Below are positions 36,001 to 46,024 of a stretch of DNA of 64,000 nt, in pieces. The notes under the pieces are model-generated. The model saw nothing but the letters and a program-made list of their open reading frames with translations, was not told where the DNA came from and made no database searches. Location of the stretch: the NCBI RefSeq assembly GCF_041435195.1, contig NZ_CP108106.1, positions 3,658,001-3,722,000 of the forward strand, given 5' to 3'. Origin of the DNA: Streptomyces sp. NBC_00224 (GTDB lineage Bacteria; Actinomycetota; Actinomycetes; Streptomycetales; Streptomycetaceae). Position 1 is the stretch's first letter, and every line of letters starts with the position of its first letter. The position numbers and the translations under genes were made by a program.

Positions 36001-36938
36001 CGCTGCCCATGGTCGTACCGGCGCGGGACCTGCCCGCCTCGGTGCGGATCCACGAGGTCGGGGCCCGCGACGGCCTGCAGAACGAGAAGGCCGTCGTCCC
36101 CACCGAGATCAAGGCCGAGTTCATCCACCGGCTGGCGGACGCGGGCCTCACCACCATCGAGGCGACCAGCTTCGTGCACCCCAAGTGGGTGCCCCAACTG
36201 GCCGACGCCGAGCAGCTGTTCCCGATGCTCGACGGCATCGAGGGCGTGGCGCTGCCCGTCCTGGTGCCCAACGAGCGGGGCCTGGACCGGGCGCTCGCAC
36301 TCGGCGCCCGCCGCATCGCGGTCTTCGCCAGCGCCACGGAGTCGTTCGCCAAGGCCAATCTGAACCGTACGGTCGACGAGTCGCTCGGGATGTTCGCGCC
36401 CGTCGTGGCCCGCGCCAAGGAGCAGGACGTCCACGTCCGGGGCTATCTGTCGATGTGCTTCGGCGACCCGTGGGAGGGAGCCGTCCCCGTCCACCAGGTC
36501 GTCCGGGTCGCCAAGTCCCTGATGGACCTGGGCTGCGACGAGCTGAGCCTCGGGGACACGATCGGGGTCGCGACCCCGGCCCACGTCCAGAGCCTGCTCG
36601 CGTCCCTGAACGAGGAGGGCGTGCCGACCTCCGCGATCGGGGTGCACTTCCACGACACCTACGGCCAGGCGCTCGCCAACACCCTCGCCGCGCTCCAGCA
36701 CGGCGTGGCCACGGTCGACGCCTCGGCGGGCGGCCTGGGCGGCTGTCCGTACGCCAAGTCCGCCACCGGAAACCTCGCCACCGAAGACCTCGTGTGGATG
36801 CTCCAGGGCCTCGGTATCGACACCGGGGTCGACCTCGGCCGGCTCACCGCCACCAGCGTGTGGCTGGCCGAGCAGCTGGGACGGCCGAGCCCGTCCCGCA
36901 CCGTCCGCGCCCTCTCCCCCGACTCCCACAAGGAGTGA
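35997..36938 (+). CDS. Hydroxymethylglutaryl-CoA lyase
   Basis: 313-residue TIM-barrel lyase cleaving 3-hydroxy-3-methylglutaryl-CoA to acetoacetate and acetyl-CoA, the last step of leucine degradation (LiuE-like). Diagnostic motifs are [13 protein letters not shown] at the N-terminus, [25 protein letters not shown] (metal His pair) and the catalytic cysteine loop [18 protein letters not shown] 35997 overlaps the upstream stop (GTGA); ATG 36009 is the alternative. A methylglutaconyl-CoA hydratase, needed between the carboxylase and this enzyme, is not in the operon. Confidence 0.93.
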   Translation: MTLPMVVPARDLPASVRIHEVGARDGLQNEKAVVPTEIKAEFIHRLADAGLTTIEATSFVHPKWVPQLADAEQLFPMLDGIEGVALPVLVPNERGLDRALALGARRIAVFASATESFAKANLNRTVDESLGMFAPVVARAKEQDVHVRGYLSMCFGDPWEGAVPVHQVVRVAKSLMDLGCDELSLGDTIGVATPAHVQSLLASLNEEGVPTSAIGVHFHDTYGQALANTLAALQHGVATVDASAGGLGGCPYAKSATGNLATEDLVWMLQGLGIDTGVDLGRLTATSVWLAEQLGRPSPSRTVRALSPDSHKE

Positions 36939-36944
36939 CCCCCC

Positions 36945-38105
36945 ATGTCCCTTGACCACCGGCTCTCAGACGAGCACGAAGAACTCCGCCGTACGGTCGA
37001 GGAGTTCGCACACGACGTCGTCGCCCCGAAGATCGGCGACTTCTACGAGCGCCACGAGTTCCCGTACGAGATCGTCCGCGAGATGGGCCGCATGGGCCTG
37101 TTCGGACTGCCCTTCCCCGAGGAGTACGGGGGCATGGGCGGCGACTACCTCGCCCTGGGCATCGCCCTGGAGGAGCTGGCGCGGGTCGACTCGTCGGTCG
37201 CCATCACCCTGGAGGCCGGGGTCTCGCTCGGCGCGATGCCGGTGTTCCGGTTCGGCACCGAGGAGCAGAAGCGCGAATGGCTCCCCCGGCTCTGCGCCGG
37301 TGAGATGCTCGGCGCCTTCGGCCTGACCGAGCCGGACTGCGGCTCGGACGCGGGGGGCACGCGCACGACGGCGGTGCGCGACGGCGACGAGTGGGTCATC
37401 AACGGCACCAAGTGCTTCATCACCAACTCGGGTACGGACATCACCGGCCTGGTGACGGTGACGGCGGTGACCGGCCGCAAGCCGGACGGCCGCCCGCTGA
37501 TCTCCTCGATCATCGTCCCGTCCGGCACGCCGGGCTTCACGGTGGCCGCGCCGTACTCGAAGGTGGGGTGGAACGCGTCGGACACCCGCGAGCTGTCCTT
37601 CGCGGACGTCCGCGTCCCGGTGGGCAACCTCCTGGGCGAGGAGGGCCGGGGCTACGCGCAGTTCCTGCGCATCCTCGACGAGGGGCGCGTCGCCATCTCG
37701 GCGCTGGCCACGGGCCTGGCGCAGGGCTGCGTCGACGAGTCGGTGAAGTACGCGCACGAGCGCCACGCGTTCGGCCGCCCGATCGGTGACAACCAGGCGA
37801 TCCAGTTCAAGATCGCCGACATGGAGATGCGGGCGCACATGGCCCGGGTGGGCTGGCGCGACGCCGCCTCCCGCCTGGTGCGGGGCGAGTCCTTCAAGAA
37901 GGAGGCGGCACTGGCGAAGCTGTACTCGTCGACGGTCGCGGTCGACAACGCCCGCGACGCCACCCAGATCCACGGCGGCTACGGCTTCATGAACGAGTAC
38001 CCGGTGGCGCGTATGTGGCGCGACTCCAAGATCCTGGAAATCGGCGAGGGCACGAGCGAGGTGCAGCGCATGCTGATCGCGAGGGAGTTGGGGCTTCCGG
38101 CGTGA
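36945..38105 (+). CDS. acdH: Branched-chain (isovaleryl-type) acyl-CoA dehydrogenase
   Basis: 386-residue FAD acyl-CoA dehydrogenase. It has FGLTEPDCGSDAGGTRT, the FAD-side loop NGTKCFITNSGTDITGLV, RHAFGRPIGDNQAIQFKIADM and the C-terminal IHGGYGFMNEYPVARMWRDSKILEIGEGTSEVQR, where GEGTSE carries the base region. In S. coelicolor and S. avermitilis the acdH product oxidises isobutyryl-, isovaleryl- and 2-methylbutyryl-CoA; position in the same operon order supports this name. It starts six bases after the lyase stop, with GGAG upstream of ATG 36945. Confidence 0.9.
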   Translation: MSLDHRLSDEHEELRRTVEEFAHDVVAPKIGDFYERHEFPYEIVREMGRMGLFGLPFPEEYGGMGGDYLALGIALEELARVDSSVAITLEAGVSLGAMPVFRFGTEEQKREWLPRLCAGEMLGAFGLTEPDCGSDAGGTRTTAVRDGDEWVINGTKCFITNSGTDITGLVTVTAVTGRKPDGRPLISSIIVPSGTPGFTVAAPYSKVGWNASDTRELSFADVRVPVGNLLGEEGRGYAQFLRILDEGRVAISALATGLAQGCVDESVKYAHERHAFGRPIGDNQAIQFKIADMEMRAHMARVGWRDAASRLVRGESFKKEAALAKLYSSTVAVDNARDATQIHGGYGFMNEYPVARMWRDSKILEIGEGTSEVQRMLIARELGLPA

Positions 38106-38113
38106 TGCCCGGA

Positions 38114-38259
38114 GTTCGTCTGCGGCCCGTCTGTGGCTGGTCGCGCAGTTCCCCGCGCCCCTAGAAGCGCCCCTGCGGGGCGCCCAGGGGATGCCGCGGA
38201 GCGGCATTCAAGGGGCGCGGGGAACTGCGCGAGCAACCCAGCACGGCCCGCAGACGAAC
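38114..38259. repeat. Interspersed palindromic repeat, copy D (complete)
   Basis: Outer arms GTTCGTCTGCGG (from 38114) and CCGCAGACGAAC (to 38259). Inner arms GCGCAGTTCCCCGCGCCCCT and its complement flank GCGCCCCTGCGGGGCGC and ATGCCGCGGAGCGGCAT hairpins. It starts nine bases after the acdH stop and likely terminates the leucine-catabolism operon, although the next gene is in the same direction. Confidence 0.9.
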
Positions 38260-38324
38260 CCGAACGGGTGGCCCCGCGGCGTACACCCCGCGCACCCCCA
38301 CCCCCGCCAACCACCCTGGGCAGC

Positions 38325-38501
38325 GTGATCCCACCCACCTGCCCCGCCTGTCCGACGCGCCCGCCGCTGTGGAAGGACACCTCCTCCACCGCGCCCGGCG
38401 CCGCGGACCACTGGCACTGGCACTGCACCGCGTGCCGCACGCTCTACGAGCCCACCGCGTCCCACAAGGTCCGCTTCACGTACGCCCCGCTACGGCGGTA
38501 G
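38325..38501 (+). CDS. Small zinc-ribbon-like protein
   Basis: 58 residues from a GTG start. The sequence has a CPAC pair near the N-terminus (residues 6-9) and a CTAC pair near residue 35 in HWHWHCTACRTLYEP, spaced as in a zinc ribbon. It is too short for a catalytic protein and the function is unknown. It lies 32 bp before the desE iron box. No strong ribosome binding site precedes the GTG, so the start is tentative. Confidence 0.55.
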   Translation: MIPPTCPACPTRPPLWKDTSSTAPGAADHWHWHCTACRTLYEPTASHKVRFTYAPLRR

Positions 38502-38533
38502 GCACAACCGGGCGACACCCCTACAGATCCTTG

Positions 38534-38552
38534 TGAGGTTAGGCTAACCTAC
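38534..38552. promoter_or_regulatory. Iron box (DmdR1/IdeR site) upstream of desE
   Basis: TGAGGTTAGGCTAACCTAC matches the 19-bp actinobacterial iron box TTAGGTTAGGCTAACCTAA at 16 of 19 positions with a perfect GGTTAGGCTAACC core. It is 48 bp upstream of the desE start. Fe(II)-loaded DmdR1 would repress desE and the reductase gene here. Confidence 0.93.
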
Positions 38553-38600
38553 CCAGGAACTGCCAGAGGCCGACCCCGGCACGTACGAAAGCGGATCGTC

Positions 38601-39629
38601 ATGCCCATTTCCCGAGCGTCCCACCTCTCCCGTCGCGGTCTGCTGGCCGCCGGCGGTGCCATCGGCCTCGGGGCCGCGCTGGCCGCGTGCGGGGACGACG
38701 ACAAGAAAAAGGGCGACTCGCAGAAGGCTGCCGAGAAGTCCGGCCCCTGGTCCTTCACGGACGACCGCGGCAAGGCCGTCGAGAAGAAGTCCACCCCCAA
38801 GACCATCGTGGCCTTCACCGGCACCGCCGCCGCCCTCCACGACTACGGCATCGAGGTCAAGGCCGTGTTCGGCCCGACCAAGACCAAGGACGGCAAGCCG
38901 GACGTCCAGGCGGGCGACCTCGACATCAACAAGGTCGAGATCCTCGGCAACGTCTGGGGCGAGTTCAACGTCGAGAAGTACGCGGCCCTCGCACCGGACC
39001 TGCTCGTCACGGACATGTGGGAGAAGGACGCCCTCTGGTACGTGCCGGACAACAGCAAGGACAAGATCCTCAAGCTCGCCTCCAGCGTCGCGCTGTGGGC
39101 CGCGCAGATCAGCATGCCGGCCGCGCTCCAGCGCCGCGCCGACCTCGCCGCCTCCCTCGGCGCCGACCTGAAGGCCGCCAAGTTCACCGAGGCCAAGGCC
39201 CGCTTCGAGAAGGCCGCCGCCCGGCTGCGCGCCGCCACCAAGGCCAACCCCGGCGTGACGGTGATGATCGGCTCCGCCAGCGCCGACCTGTTCTACGTCT
39301 CCGCGGCCAAGACGTCCGCCGACACCGCGTACTTCCAGGAGCTGGGCGTCAAGTTCGTCGAGCCGAAGGTCAACGCGCAGGGCTTCTTCGAGGAGCTCAG
39401 CTGGGAGAACGTCGGCAAGTACAAGGCCGACGTGATCATGATGGACAACCGCTCCACGGCCCTCCAGCCGGACGCCCTGAAGTCCAAGCCGACCTGGACC
39501 GGGCTGCCCGCCGTCAAGGCCGGCCAGATCACCCCGCGCACCACCGAGCCGATCTACTCGTACGACAAGTGCACCCCGATCCTCGAATCCCTCGCCAAGG
39601 CGATCGAGACCGCGAAGAAGGTTGCCTGA
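38601..39629 (+). CDS. desE: Ferrioxamine-binding lipoprotein
   Basis: 342-residue FhuD-type siderophore-binding protein. The signal has a twin-arginine motif (SRRGLLAAGG) and a lipobox LAAC (Cys30), so it is a Tat-exported lipoprotein. The mature domain is a class III binding protein (DDRGKAVEKKSTPKTIVAFTGTAAALHDYGIEV; LAPDLLVTDMW). DesE delivers ferric ferrioxamine to an ABC permease encoded elsewhere. An iron box lies directly upstream, and a siderophore-interacting reductase gene follows three bases after its stop. Confidence 0.94.
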   Translation: MPISRASHLSRRGLLAAGGAIGLGAALAACGDDDKKKGDSQKAAEKSGPWSFTDDRGKAVEKKSTPKTIVAFTGTAAALHDYGIEVKAVFGPTKTKDGKPDVQAGDLDINKVEILGNVWGEFNVEKYAALAPDLLVTDMWEKDALWYVPDNSKDKILKLASSVALWAAQISMPAALQRRADLAASLGADLKAAKFTEAKARFEKAAARLRAATKANPGVTVMIGSASADLFYVSAAKTSADTAYFQELGVKFVEPKVNAQGFFEELSWENVGKYKADVIMMDNRSTALQPDALKSKPTWTGLPAVKAGQITPRTTEPIYSYDKCTPILESLAKAIETAKKVA

Positions 39630-39631
39630 CC

Positions 39632-40471
39632 ATGACGCTGACAGCCGAGACCGCCACCGTCCCCTTCCGACTCTTCGACCTGAGCGTGGTACGGACCCGG
39701 CGGCTCGGCCCGTCGCTGGTCAGGATCACCTTCGGCGGCGAGCAGTTGGCGTACTTCGAGGGCGGCGGCCGGGACCAGAGCCTCTCGCTCTTCCTGCCGC
39801 ACCCCGGCCAGGACGCGCCCGTGCTGCCGCTCACCCAGAACCCGGAGACGTGGTTCGCGGACTACCGGGCGCTGCCCGACGGCGTACGGGCCGTGATGCG
39901 CTCGTACACCCTGCGCGAGCAGCGCCGCGAACCCGACGAGGTCGACATCGACTTCGCGCTCCACGAGGACGGCGGCCCGGCGTGCCGCTGGGCCGGCCGC
40001 GCCGCGCCCGGGGACCGTGTGGCGGTCCTCGGTCCGGCGGTCGCCGACAACACGGCGGTGCGCTTCCGGCCTCCGGTCGGTACGGACGGGGTCGTGCTGT
40101 GGGGCGACGAGACGGCGCTGCCCGCGCTCTCGGCGATCCTGGAGTGGCTTCCCCACGGCACGCCGGCACGGGTGTGGGTGGAGGTGCCGTTCAGCGGGGA
40201 CCGGATGCCGCTTCGTACCGCCGCGGACGCCCGGATCACCTGGCTGGTGCGGGAGGAGGGGGCGCCCTCGGTGCTGGATGCGGTGCGTGCGGAGGCCTCG
40301 CTGCCCGGGGTCGATCCGTATGTGTGGCTCGCCGGGGAGGCGTCCACCATGCGGGAGTTGCGGCGCCACTTTGTGAATGAGCGTCAGGTCGATCGCAGGA
40401 ACGTTACGTTCGTCGGTTACTGGCGGCGGGGGCGGTCTGAGGACCAGTTGCGCGAGGAAGAGGCGGCGTAG
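39632..40471 (+). CDS. Siderophore-interacting protein (FAD ferric-siderophore reductase)
   Basis: 279 residues of the SIP/ViuB family. FAD-binding segment VMRSYTLREQRREPDEVDIDFALHED (RxYTxR motif) and the NAD(P)H-side strand VVLWGDETALPALSAIL with the C-terminal YVWLAGEASTMRELRRHFVNE, YWRRGRSEDQ signature are clear. It releases iron from imported ferrioxamine by reduction in the cytoplasm. It starts three bases after desE and is probably co-transcribed under the same iron box. Confidence 0.93.
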   Translation: MTLTAETATVPFRLFDLSVVRTRRLGPSLVRITFGGEQLAYFEGGGRDQSLSLFLPHPGQDAPVLPLTQNPETWFADYRALPDGVRAVMRSYTLREQRREPDEVDIDFALHEDGGPACRWAGRAAPGDRVAVLGPAVADNTAVRFRPPVGTDGVVLWGDETALPALSAILEWLPHGTPARVWVEVPFSGDRMPLRTAADARITWLVREEGAPSVLDAVRAEASLPGVDPYVWLAGEASTMRELRRHFVNERQVDRRNVTFVGYWRRGRSEDQLREEEAA

Positions 40472-40485
40472 GTCTCGTTGCGCGG

Positions 40486-40580
40486 CTGCGGGCCGCCTGT
40501 GGCTGGTCGCGCCCACGCGGCGGAGCCGCACATGTCACAGCCCCGCGCCCCTACGGGGCTGCGCCCGGGGGGCGAGGATT
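40486..40580. repeat. Interspersed palindromic repeat, copy E (left half with insert)
   Basis: GCGGGCCGCCTGTGGCTGGTCGCGC corresponds in parts to the left arm of copy D. A 26-bp insert (CCACGCGGCGGAGCCGCACATGTCAC in two halves; it contains the GCGGC-GGA-GCCGC hairpin) replaces the AGTT, then CCCCGCGCCCCTACGGGG follows. The right arm is absent. It lies between the reductase gene and the desA iron box. Confidence 0.75.
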
Positions 40581-40587
40581 ATTGAGA

Positions 40588-40618
40588 TCGAAGTTAGGTT
40601 AGGCTAACCTTACTTCGA
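40588..40618. promoter_or_regulatory. Iron box within a 31-bp palindrome upstream of desA
   Basis: TTAGGTTAGGCTAACCTTA at 40594-40612 matches the iron-box consensus at 17 or more of 19 positions. It is extended by TCGAAG (40588-40593) and CTTCGA (40613-40618) into a longer palindrome. It is 70 bp before the desA ATG and would place desABCD under DmdR1 iron repression. Confidence 0.94.
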
Positions 40619-40688
40619 GATCGCGGTCCTCGCCCCCTTCCTTCTGCCCGGAGGGCCCGACGAAGTCCCCGATCCGGGAGGACAGTTC

Positions 40689-42134
40689 ATGCGTTCGCAC
40701 CTGCTCAATGACACGACGGCGGAGAGCTACCGGCGCTCCGTGACCGAAGGAGTCGAGCGGGTGGCGTCGAAACTCGCCGCGACACGCCGCCCGTTCACGG
40801 GTGCGAGCGTCGAGGACATCGCCCCGCTCATCGACCGCGTCGACCTCGACCGGCCGCTGGGCGACACCTCCGCCGTCCTGGACGAGCTGGAGGACGTGTA
40901 TCTGCGCGACGCCGTCTACTTCCACCACCCCCGCTACCTCGGCCACCTCAACTGCCCGGTGGTCATCCCCGCCGTCCTCGGCGAAGCGGTCCTCTCGGCC
41001 GTCAACTCCTCGCTCGACACCTGGGACCAGAGCGCCGGCGGCACCCTCATCGAGCGCCGCCTGATCGACTGGACCGCCGGCCGTGTCGGCTACGGCCCGT
41101 CCGCCGACGGCGTGTTCACCAGCGGCGGCAGCCAGTCCAACCTCCAGGCGCTGCTGCTCGCCCGCGAGGAGGCCAAGACCGACGACCTGTCGAAGCTGCG
41201 GATCTTCTCCTCCGAGTGCAGCCACTTCAGTGTCCAGAAGTCCGCCCAGCTGCTCGGTCTGGGCCGCGGCGCCGTCGTGTCGATCCCCTGCGACCACGAC
41301 AAGCGGATGCAGACCGTGGCGCTCGCCCGCGCCCTGGAGCGCTGCGCCGCCGAGGGCAACGTGCCGATGGCCGTCGTCGCCACCGCGGGCACCACCGACT
41401 TCGGCTCCCTCGACCCGCTGCCCGAGATCGCCGAGCTCTGCGCCCAGTACGGCGCGTGGATGCACGTGGACGCCGCGTACGGCTGCGGGCTGCTCGTCTC
41501 GCCGACCCGCCGTCACCTCCTGAACGGCATCGAGCACGCCGACTCGGTCACCGTGGACTACCACAAGTCCTTCTTCCAGCCGGTGAGTTCGAGCGCGATC
41601 CTGGTCAAGGACGGCACCACCCTGCGGCACGCCACGTACCACGCGGACTACCTCAACCCGCGCCGGGCCGCCGAGGAGCGCATCCCCAACCAGGTCGACA
41701 AGTCCCTCCAGACCACCCGCCGCTTCGACGCCCTGAAGCTGTGGATGACACTGCGCACCATGGGCGCCGAAGGCATCGGCGGGCTCTTCGACGAGGTGTG
41801 CGACCTGGCCGTGGAGGGCTGGCGGCTGCTCGCCGCCGACCCGCGCTACGACGTCGTCGTCGAGCCCACCCTGTCCACCCTGGTCTTCCGCTACATCCCG
41901 GATGCCGTCACCTCGCCCGCCGAGATCGACCGCGCCAACCTCTACGCCCGCAAGGCGCTGTTCGCGTCCGGCGAGGCGGTCGTCGCCGGCACCAAGACCG
42001 GCGGCCGTCAGTACCTGAAGTTCACCCTGCTCAACCCCGAGACGACGGCCGGTGACATCGCCGCCGTCCTCGATCTGATCGCCGGCCACGCCGAGCAGTA
42101 CCTGGGAGAGAACCTTGTCCACGCAGCCTCGTGA
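40689..42134 (+). CDS. desA: Lysine decarboxylase of desferrioxamine biosynthesis
   Basis: 481-residue PLP-dependent group II decarboxylase making cadaverine from lysine. The PLP lysine is Lys293 in [15 protein letters not shown]. Other motifs are [11 protein letters not shown] and [21 protein letters not shown] 40689 has GGGAGGAC upstream. First gene of desABCD; its 3' end overlaps desB by 20 bases. An iron box lies upstream. Confidence 0.95.
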   Translation: MRSHLLNDTTAESYRRSVTEGVERVASKLAATRRPFTGASVEDIAPLIDRVDLDRPLGDTSAVLDELEDVYLRDAVYFHHPRYLGHLNCPVVIPAVLGEAVLSAVNSSLDTWDQSAGGTLIERRLIDWTAGRVGYGPSADGVFTSGGSQSNLQALLLAREEAKTDDLSKLRIFSSECSHFSVQKSAQLLGLGRGAVVSIPCDHDKRMQTVALARALERCAAEGNVPMAVVATAGTTDFGSLDPLPEIAELCAQYGAWMHVDAAYGCGLLVSPTRRHLLNGIEHADSVTVDYHKSFFQPVSSSAILVKDGTTLRHATYHADYLNPRRAAEERIPNQVDKSLQTTRRFDALKLWMTLRTMGAEGIGGLFDEVCDLAVEGWRLLAADPRYDVVVEPTLSTLVFRYIPDAVTSPAEIDRANLYARKALFASGEAVVAGTKTGGRQYLKFTLLNPETTAGDIAAVLDLIAGHAEQYLGENLVHAAS

Positions 42135-43389
42135 GCCGTACGACTTCATCGGGATCGGCCTCGGGCCCTTCAACCTCGGCCTGGCCTGCCTCACCGAGCC
42201 GGTCGACGAGCTCAGCGGCCTCTTCCTGGAGAGCAAGCCGGACTTCGAGTGGCACTCGGGCATGTTCCTGGAGGGCGCCCACCTCCAGACCCCGTTCATG
42301 TCGGACCTGGTCACCCTCGCCGACCCGACCTCGCCGTACTCCTTCCTCAACTACCTGAAGGAGTCGGGCCGCCTCTACTCGTTCTACATACGCGAGAACT
42401 TCTACCCGCTGCGCACCGAGTACAACGACTACTGCCGCTGGGCGGCCGGCAAGCTCTCCTCGATCCGCTTCAACCAGACGGTGAAGACGGTCACGTACGA
42501 GGACGAGGTGTACGTCGTACGCACGGAGGACGGCTCCGAGTTCCGCACCCGGCGCCTCGTCCTCGGCACCGGCACCCCGCCGTTCGTCCCCGAGCCGTGC
42601 CAGGGCCTGGGCGGCGACTACCTGCACAACTCCCGCTATCTGGACCACAAGGAGGCGCTCCAGAAGAAGGAGTCGATCACCCTGGTCGGCAGCGGGCAGT
42701 CCGCCGCGGAGATCTACTACGACCTGCTGAGCGAGATCGACGTCCACGGCTACCGGCTGAACTGGGTCACCCGCTCGGCCCGCTTCTTCCCGCTCGAATA
42801 CACCAAGCTGACGCTGGAGATGACCTCGCCGGAGTACGTGGACTACTTCCACGCGCTGCCCGAGGCCACCCGCTACCGCCTGGAGACGCAGCAGAAGGGC
42901 CTGTTCAAGGGCATCGACTCGGAGCTCATCGACGCGCTCTTCGACCTGCTCTACCAGAAGAGCCTCAAGGGCCCTGTCGGCACCCGCCTGCTCACCAACT
43001 CCTCTCTCAACGCGGCGAGTTACGACACGACGACCGGCACGTACACGCTGGGTCTGCGCCAGGAGGAGCAGGAGAAGGACTACAGCCTCACCACCGAGGG
43101 CCTGGTCCTGGCCACCGGCTACAAATACGCCGAGCCGGAGTTCCTCGCGCCGGTCGCCGACCGGCTGAAGCGCGACGGCCGCGGCCGCTTCGACGTGGCC
43201 CGCAACTACGCCATCGACACCACCGGCCGCGAGATCTTCCTCCAGAACGCCGCCGTGCACACCCACTCGATCACCTCGCCCGACCTGGGCATGGGCGCCT
43301 ACCGCAACGCGTACATCATCGGCGAGCTCCTCGGCCGCGAGTACTACCCGGTCGAGAAGTCCATCGCCTTCCAGGAGTTCGCCGTATGA
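42115..43389 (+). CDS. desB: Cadaverine N-monooxygenase
   Basis: 424-residue FAD/NADPH N-hydroxylating monooxygenase (lysine/ornithine monooxygenase family). FAD motif [15 protein letters not shown] at the N-terminus, NADPH motif [16 protein letters not shown], and LVLATGYKY near the C-terminus. It converts cadaverine to N-hydroxycadaverine. It starts at a TTG (42115) with GGGAGAG upstream, inside the end of desA, and overlaps desC by four bases. Confidence 0.95.
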   Translation: MSTQPREPYDFIGIGLGPFNLGLACLTEPVDELSGLFLESKPDFEWHSGMFLEGAHLQTPFMSDLVTLADPTSPYSFLNYLKESGRLYSFYIRENFYPLRTEYNDYCRWAAGKLSSIRFNQTVKTVTYEDEVYVVRTEDGSEFRTRRLVLGTGTPPFVPEPCQGLGGDYLHNSRYLDHKEALQKKESITLVGSGQSAAEIYYDLLSEIDVHGYRLNWVTRSARFFPLEYTKLTLEMTSPEYVDYFHALPEATRYRLETQQKGLFKGIDSELIDALFDLLYQKSLKGPVGTRLLTNSSLNAASYDTTTGTYTLGLRQEEQEKDYSLTTEGLVLATGYKYAEPEFLAPVADRLKRDGRGRFDVARNYAIDTTGREIFLQNAAVHTHSITSPDLGMGAYRNAYIIGELLGREYYPVEKSIAFQEFAV

Positions 43390-43940
43390 GCACCGTCACC
43401 GACATAGGCACCTTCACCGTCCGCCCCCTCGACCCTTTGAAAGACGCCGAGCTGCTGCACGGCTGGGTCACCCACCCCAAGTCCGCGTTCTGGATGATGC
43501 AGGACGCGAAGCTGGAGGACGTCGAGCGGGCGTACATGGAGATCGCGGCCGACGAGCACCACCACGCGCTGCTCGGGCTGCACGACGGCGAACCCGCCTT
43601 CCTGATGGAGAAGTACGACCCGGCCCACCGCGAGCTGGTCGGGCTCTACGAGCCCGAGCCCGGCGACGTCGGCATGCACTTCCTGGTCGCGCCGACGGGC
43701 ACGCCGATCCACGGCTTCACCCGCGCGGTGATCACCGCCGTGATGGAGACCCTGTTCGCGGACCCGGCGACCCGGCGGGTCGTCGTCGAGCCCGACGTGG
43801 GCAACAAGGCCGTCCACGCGCTCAACGCGGCCGTCGGCTTCGAGGTCGTCGGGGAGATCACCAAGCCGGAGAAGACGGCGCTGCTGAGCGTCTGCACAAG
43901 GGCCGCGTTCGAGGCGGCGACCGAGGGAGCGACCCGATGA
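43386..43940 (+). CDS. desC: N-hydroxycadaverine acyltransferase
   Basis: 184-residue GNAT-fold acyltransferase of the IucB/RhbD family ([61 protein letters not shown]). It acylates N-hydroxycadaverine with succinyl-, acetyl- or other acyl-CoA to form the hydroxamate building block. ATGA overlap with desB upstream and with desD downstream. Confidence 0.95.
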   Translation: MSTVTDIGTFTVRPLDPLKDAELLHGWVTHPKSAFWMMQDAKLEDVERAYMEIAADEHHHALLGLHDGEPAFLMEKYDPAHRELVGLYEPEPGDVGMHFLVAPTGTPIHGFTRAVITAVMETLFADPATRRVVVEPDVGNKAVHALNAAVGFEVVGEITKPEKTALLSVCTRAAFEAATEGATR

Positions 43941-45715
43941 CGACGACCGCTGACATCGCCGTTCCCCACCTCACCCCCGAGCTGTGGGCGCGCGCCAACC
44001 GGCTGCTGATCCGCAAGGCGCTCGCCGAGTTCGCGCACGAGCGGCTGCTGAAGCCGCGGCCGCTGGGCGAGGACCGGTACGGCGTGCACAGCGACGACGG
44101 CACGGTGGAGTACCGCTTCACCGCCGCGCTGTACGCCCTCGACCACTGGCAGGTCGACCCCGAGTCGATCACCCGCCACGGGGCCGACGGCCAACTCCCC
44201 CTCGACGCCCTCGACTTCTTCATCGAGCTGCGCGCGACGCTGGGCCTGAGCGACGAGATCCTGCCGGTGTACCTGGAGGAGATCTCCTCCACGCTCTCCG
44301 GTACGGCGTACAAGCTCACCAAGGAGCAGACCCCGGCCGCCGAGCTCGCCCGGGCGGGCTTCCAGGCGATCGAGACGGGCATGACCGAGGGCCACCCGTG
44401 CTTCGTGGCCAACAACGGGCGGCTCGGGTTCGGTGTGCACGAGTACGCGGCGTACGCGCCGGAGGCCGCCGCCCCGATCCGGCTGATCTGGCTGGCGGCG
44501 CGGCGCGACCGGGCGACCTTCACCTCGGGCGCCGGGCTCGACTACGAGACGCTGATCGCGGCGGAGCTCGGCACGGAGACGCTGGAACGTTTCGCCGCGA
44601 CGATGGCGGCGCGGGGGCTGGACCTCGCCGACTACCAGCTGCTGCCGGTCCACCCGTGGCAGTGGTGGAACAAGCTGTCGGTGACGTTCGCGGCGGAGGT
44701 GGCGCAGGACAGGCTGGTGCCGCTGGGGACGGGCGACGACACGTACCTGGCCCAGCAGTCGATCCGCACGTTCTACAACACGACAGACCCTTCCAAGCAC
44801 TACGTGAAGACGGCCCTGTCCGTCCTGAACATGGGCTTCATGCGAGGCCTTTCGGCCGCGTACATGGAGGCGACGCCGGCGATCAACGACTGGCTGGCGG
44901 GGCTGGTGGAGCGCGACTCCGTCCTCCAGTCGGCCCGCTTCTCGATCATCCGCGAGCGGGCGGCGATCGGCTACCACCACCGCCAGTACGAGCGGGCCAC
45001 CGACCGCTACTCGCCGTACCGCAAGATGCTGGCGGCGCTGTGGCGGGAGAGCCCCGTGCCGTCGCTTGAGCCGGGCGAGCGGCTGGCGACGATGGCGTCG
45101 CTGCTGCACGTCGACGGGGCGGGGGCGTCCTTCGCGGGCGCGCTGATCGCGGAGTCGGGGGTGGGGGCGAGGGAGTGGCTGCGGCGCTACCTGAACGCGT
45201 ACCTGCTGCCGGTCCTGCACTCGTTCTACGCGTACGACCTGGTCTACATGCCGCACGGCGAGAACGTGATCCTGGTCCTGGGAGAGGACGGCACGGTTTC
45301 GCGGGCGATCTTCAAGGACATAGCCGAGGAGATCGCGGTGATGGACCCGGACGCGGTCCTTCCCCCGGCCGTGGAGCGGATCCGGGCGGACGTCCCCGAC
45401 GACATGAAGCTGCTGTCCGTCTTCACGGACGTCTTCGACTGCTTCTTCCGTTTCCTGAACGCGACGCTCGTGAGCGAGGGCGTGGTCGGGGAGGAGGAGT
45501 TCTGGGCGGCGGTGGCGGAGTGCGTCACGTCGTACCAGGCGTCGGTGCCCGAACTGTCCGACAAGTTCAAGCAGTACGACATGTTCGCCCCGGAGTTCGC
45601 CCTGTCCTGCCTGAACCGCCTCCAGCTCCGCAACAACAAGCAGATGGTGGACCTGACGGACCCGTCGGGGGCGCTGCAACTGGTGGGCAACCTACGGAAC
45701 CCGATCGGGGGTTGA
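43937..45715 (+). CDS. desD: NIS synthetase, desferrioxamine trimerisation/cyclisation
   Basis: 592-residue IucA/IucC-type NRPS-independent siderophore synthetase. N-terminal region with EGHPCFVANNGRLGFGVHEYAAYAPEAA (ATP/acid-binding), VHPWQWWNKL, and the FhuF-like C-terminal domain (HGENVILVLGEDGTVSRAIFKDIAEE). It adenylates N-hydroxysuccinylcadaverine and condenses three units into desferrioxamine E or B. Last gene of desABCD; the interspersed repeat copy F follows. Confidence 0.95.
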   Translation: MTTTADIAVPHLTPELWARANRLLIRKALAEFAHERLLKPRPLGEDRYGVHSDDGTVEYRFTAALYALDHWQVDPESITRHGADGQLPLDALDFFIELRATLGLSDEILPVYLEEISSTLSGTAYKLTKEQTPAAELARAGFQAIETGMTEGHPCFVANNGRLGFGVHEYAAYAPEAAAPIRLIWLAARRDRATFTSGAGLDYETLIAAELGTETLERFAATMAARGLDLADYQLLPVHPWQWWNKLSVTFAAEVAQDRLVPLGTGDDTYLAQQSIRTFYNTTDPSKHYVKTALSVLNMGFMRGLSAAYMEATPAINDWLAGLVERDSVLQSARFSIIRERAAIGYHHRQYERATDRYSPYRKMLAALWRESPVPSLEPGERLATMASLLHVDGAGASFAGALIAESGVGAREWLRRYLNAYLLPVLHSFYAYDLVYMPHGENVILVLGEDGTVSRAIFKDIAEEIAVMDPDAVLPPAVERIRADVPDDMKLLSVFTDVFDCFFRFLNATLVSEGVVGEEEFWAAVAECVTSYQASVPELSDKFKQYDMFAPEFALSCLNRLQLRNNKQMVDLTDPSGALQLVGNLRNPIGG

Positions 45716-45769
45716 GCCCCACCCCGCCCCTTCACCTAAACCCTCCGGGGGTGGGTGGGGGGCGAGGGT

Positions 45770-45957
45770 GGCCTCCCGGGGCTACGCCCCCGGACCCCGT
45801 TCGTCTGCGGGCCGTCTGTGGCTGGCCGCGCAGTTCCCCGCGCCCCTAGAAGCGGATGCCGCGCAGCGGCATTTAAGGGGCGCGGGGAACTGCGCGACCA
45901 GCCCCCACCGAGCCCGCAGACGAACGGGGGGTCCGGGGCAGAGCCCCGGGAAGCGAG
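45770..45957. repeat. Interspersed palindromic repeat, copy F with extra outer arms (in the 309-bp desD-GH20 gap)
   Basis: The usual element (GTTCGTCTGCGG at 45799 to CCGCAGACGAAC ending at 45925) is nested inside further arms: CCCGGGGCTACGCCCCCGG on the left and GGTCCGGGGCAGAGCCCCGGG on the right. The whole can fold as one long hairpin. It fills most of the gene-free stretch 45716-46024 between the convergent desD and GH20 genes; the remainder is C-rich sequence with no gene. Confidence 0.9.
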
Positions 45958-46024
45958 CCTCAACCCCCACCCGGCCGCCCGCCCAGGGCTTAAGGGAACG
46001 GGCGGGGTGGGGGATTCTCCGGGT

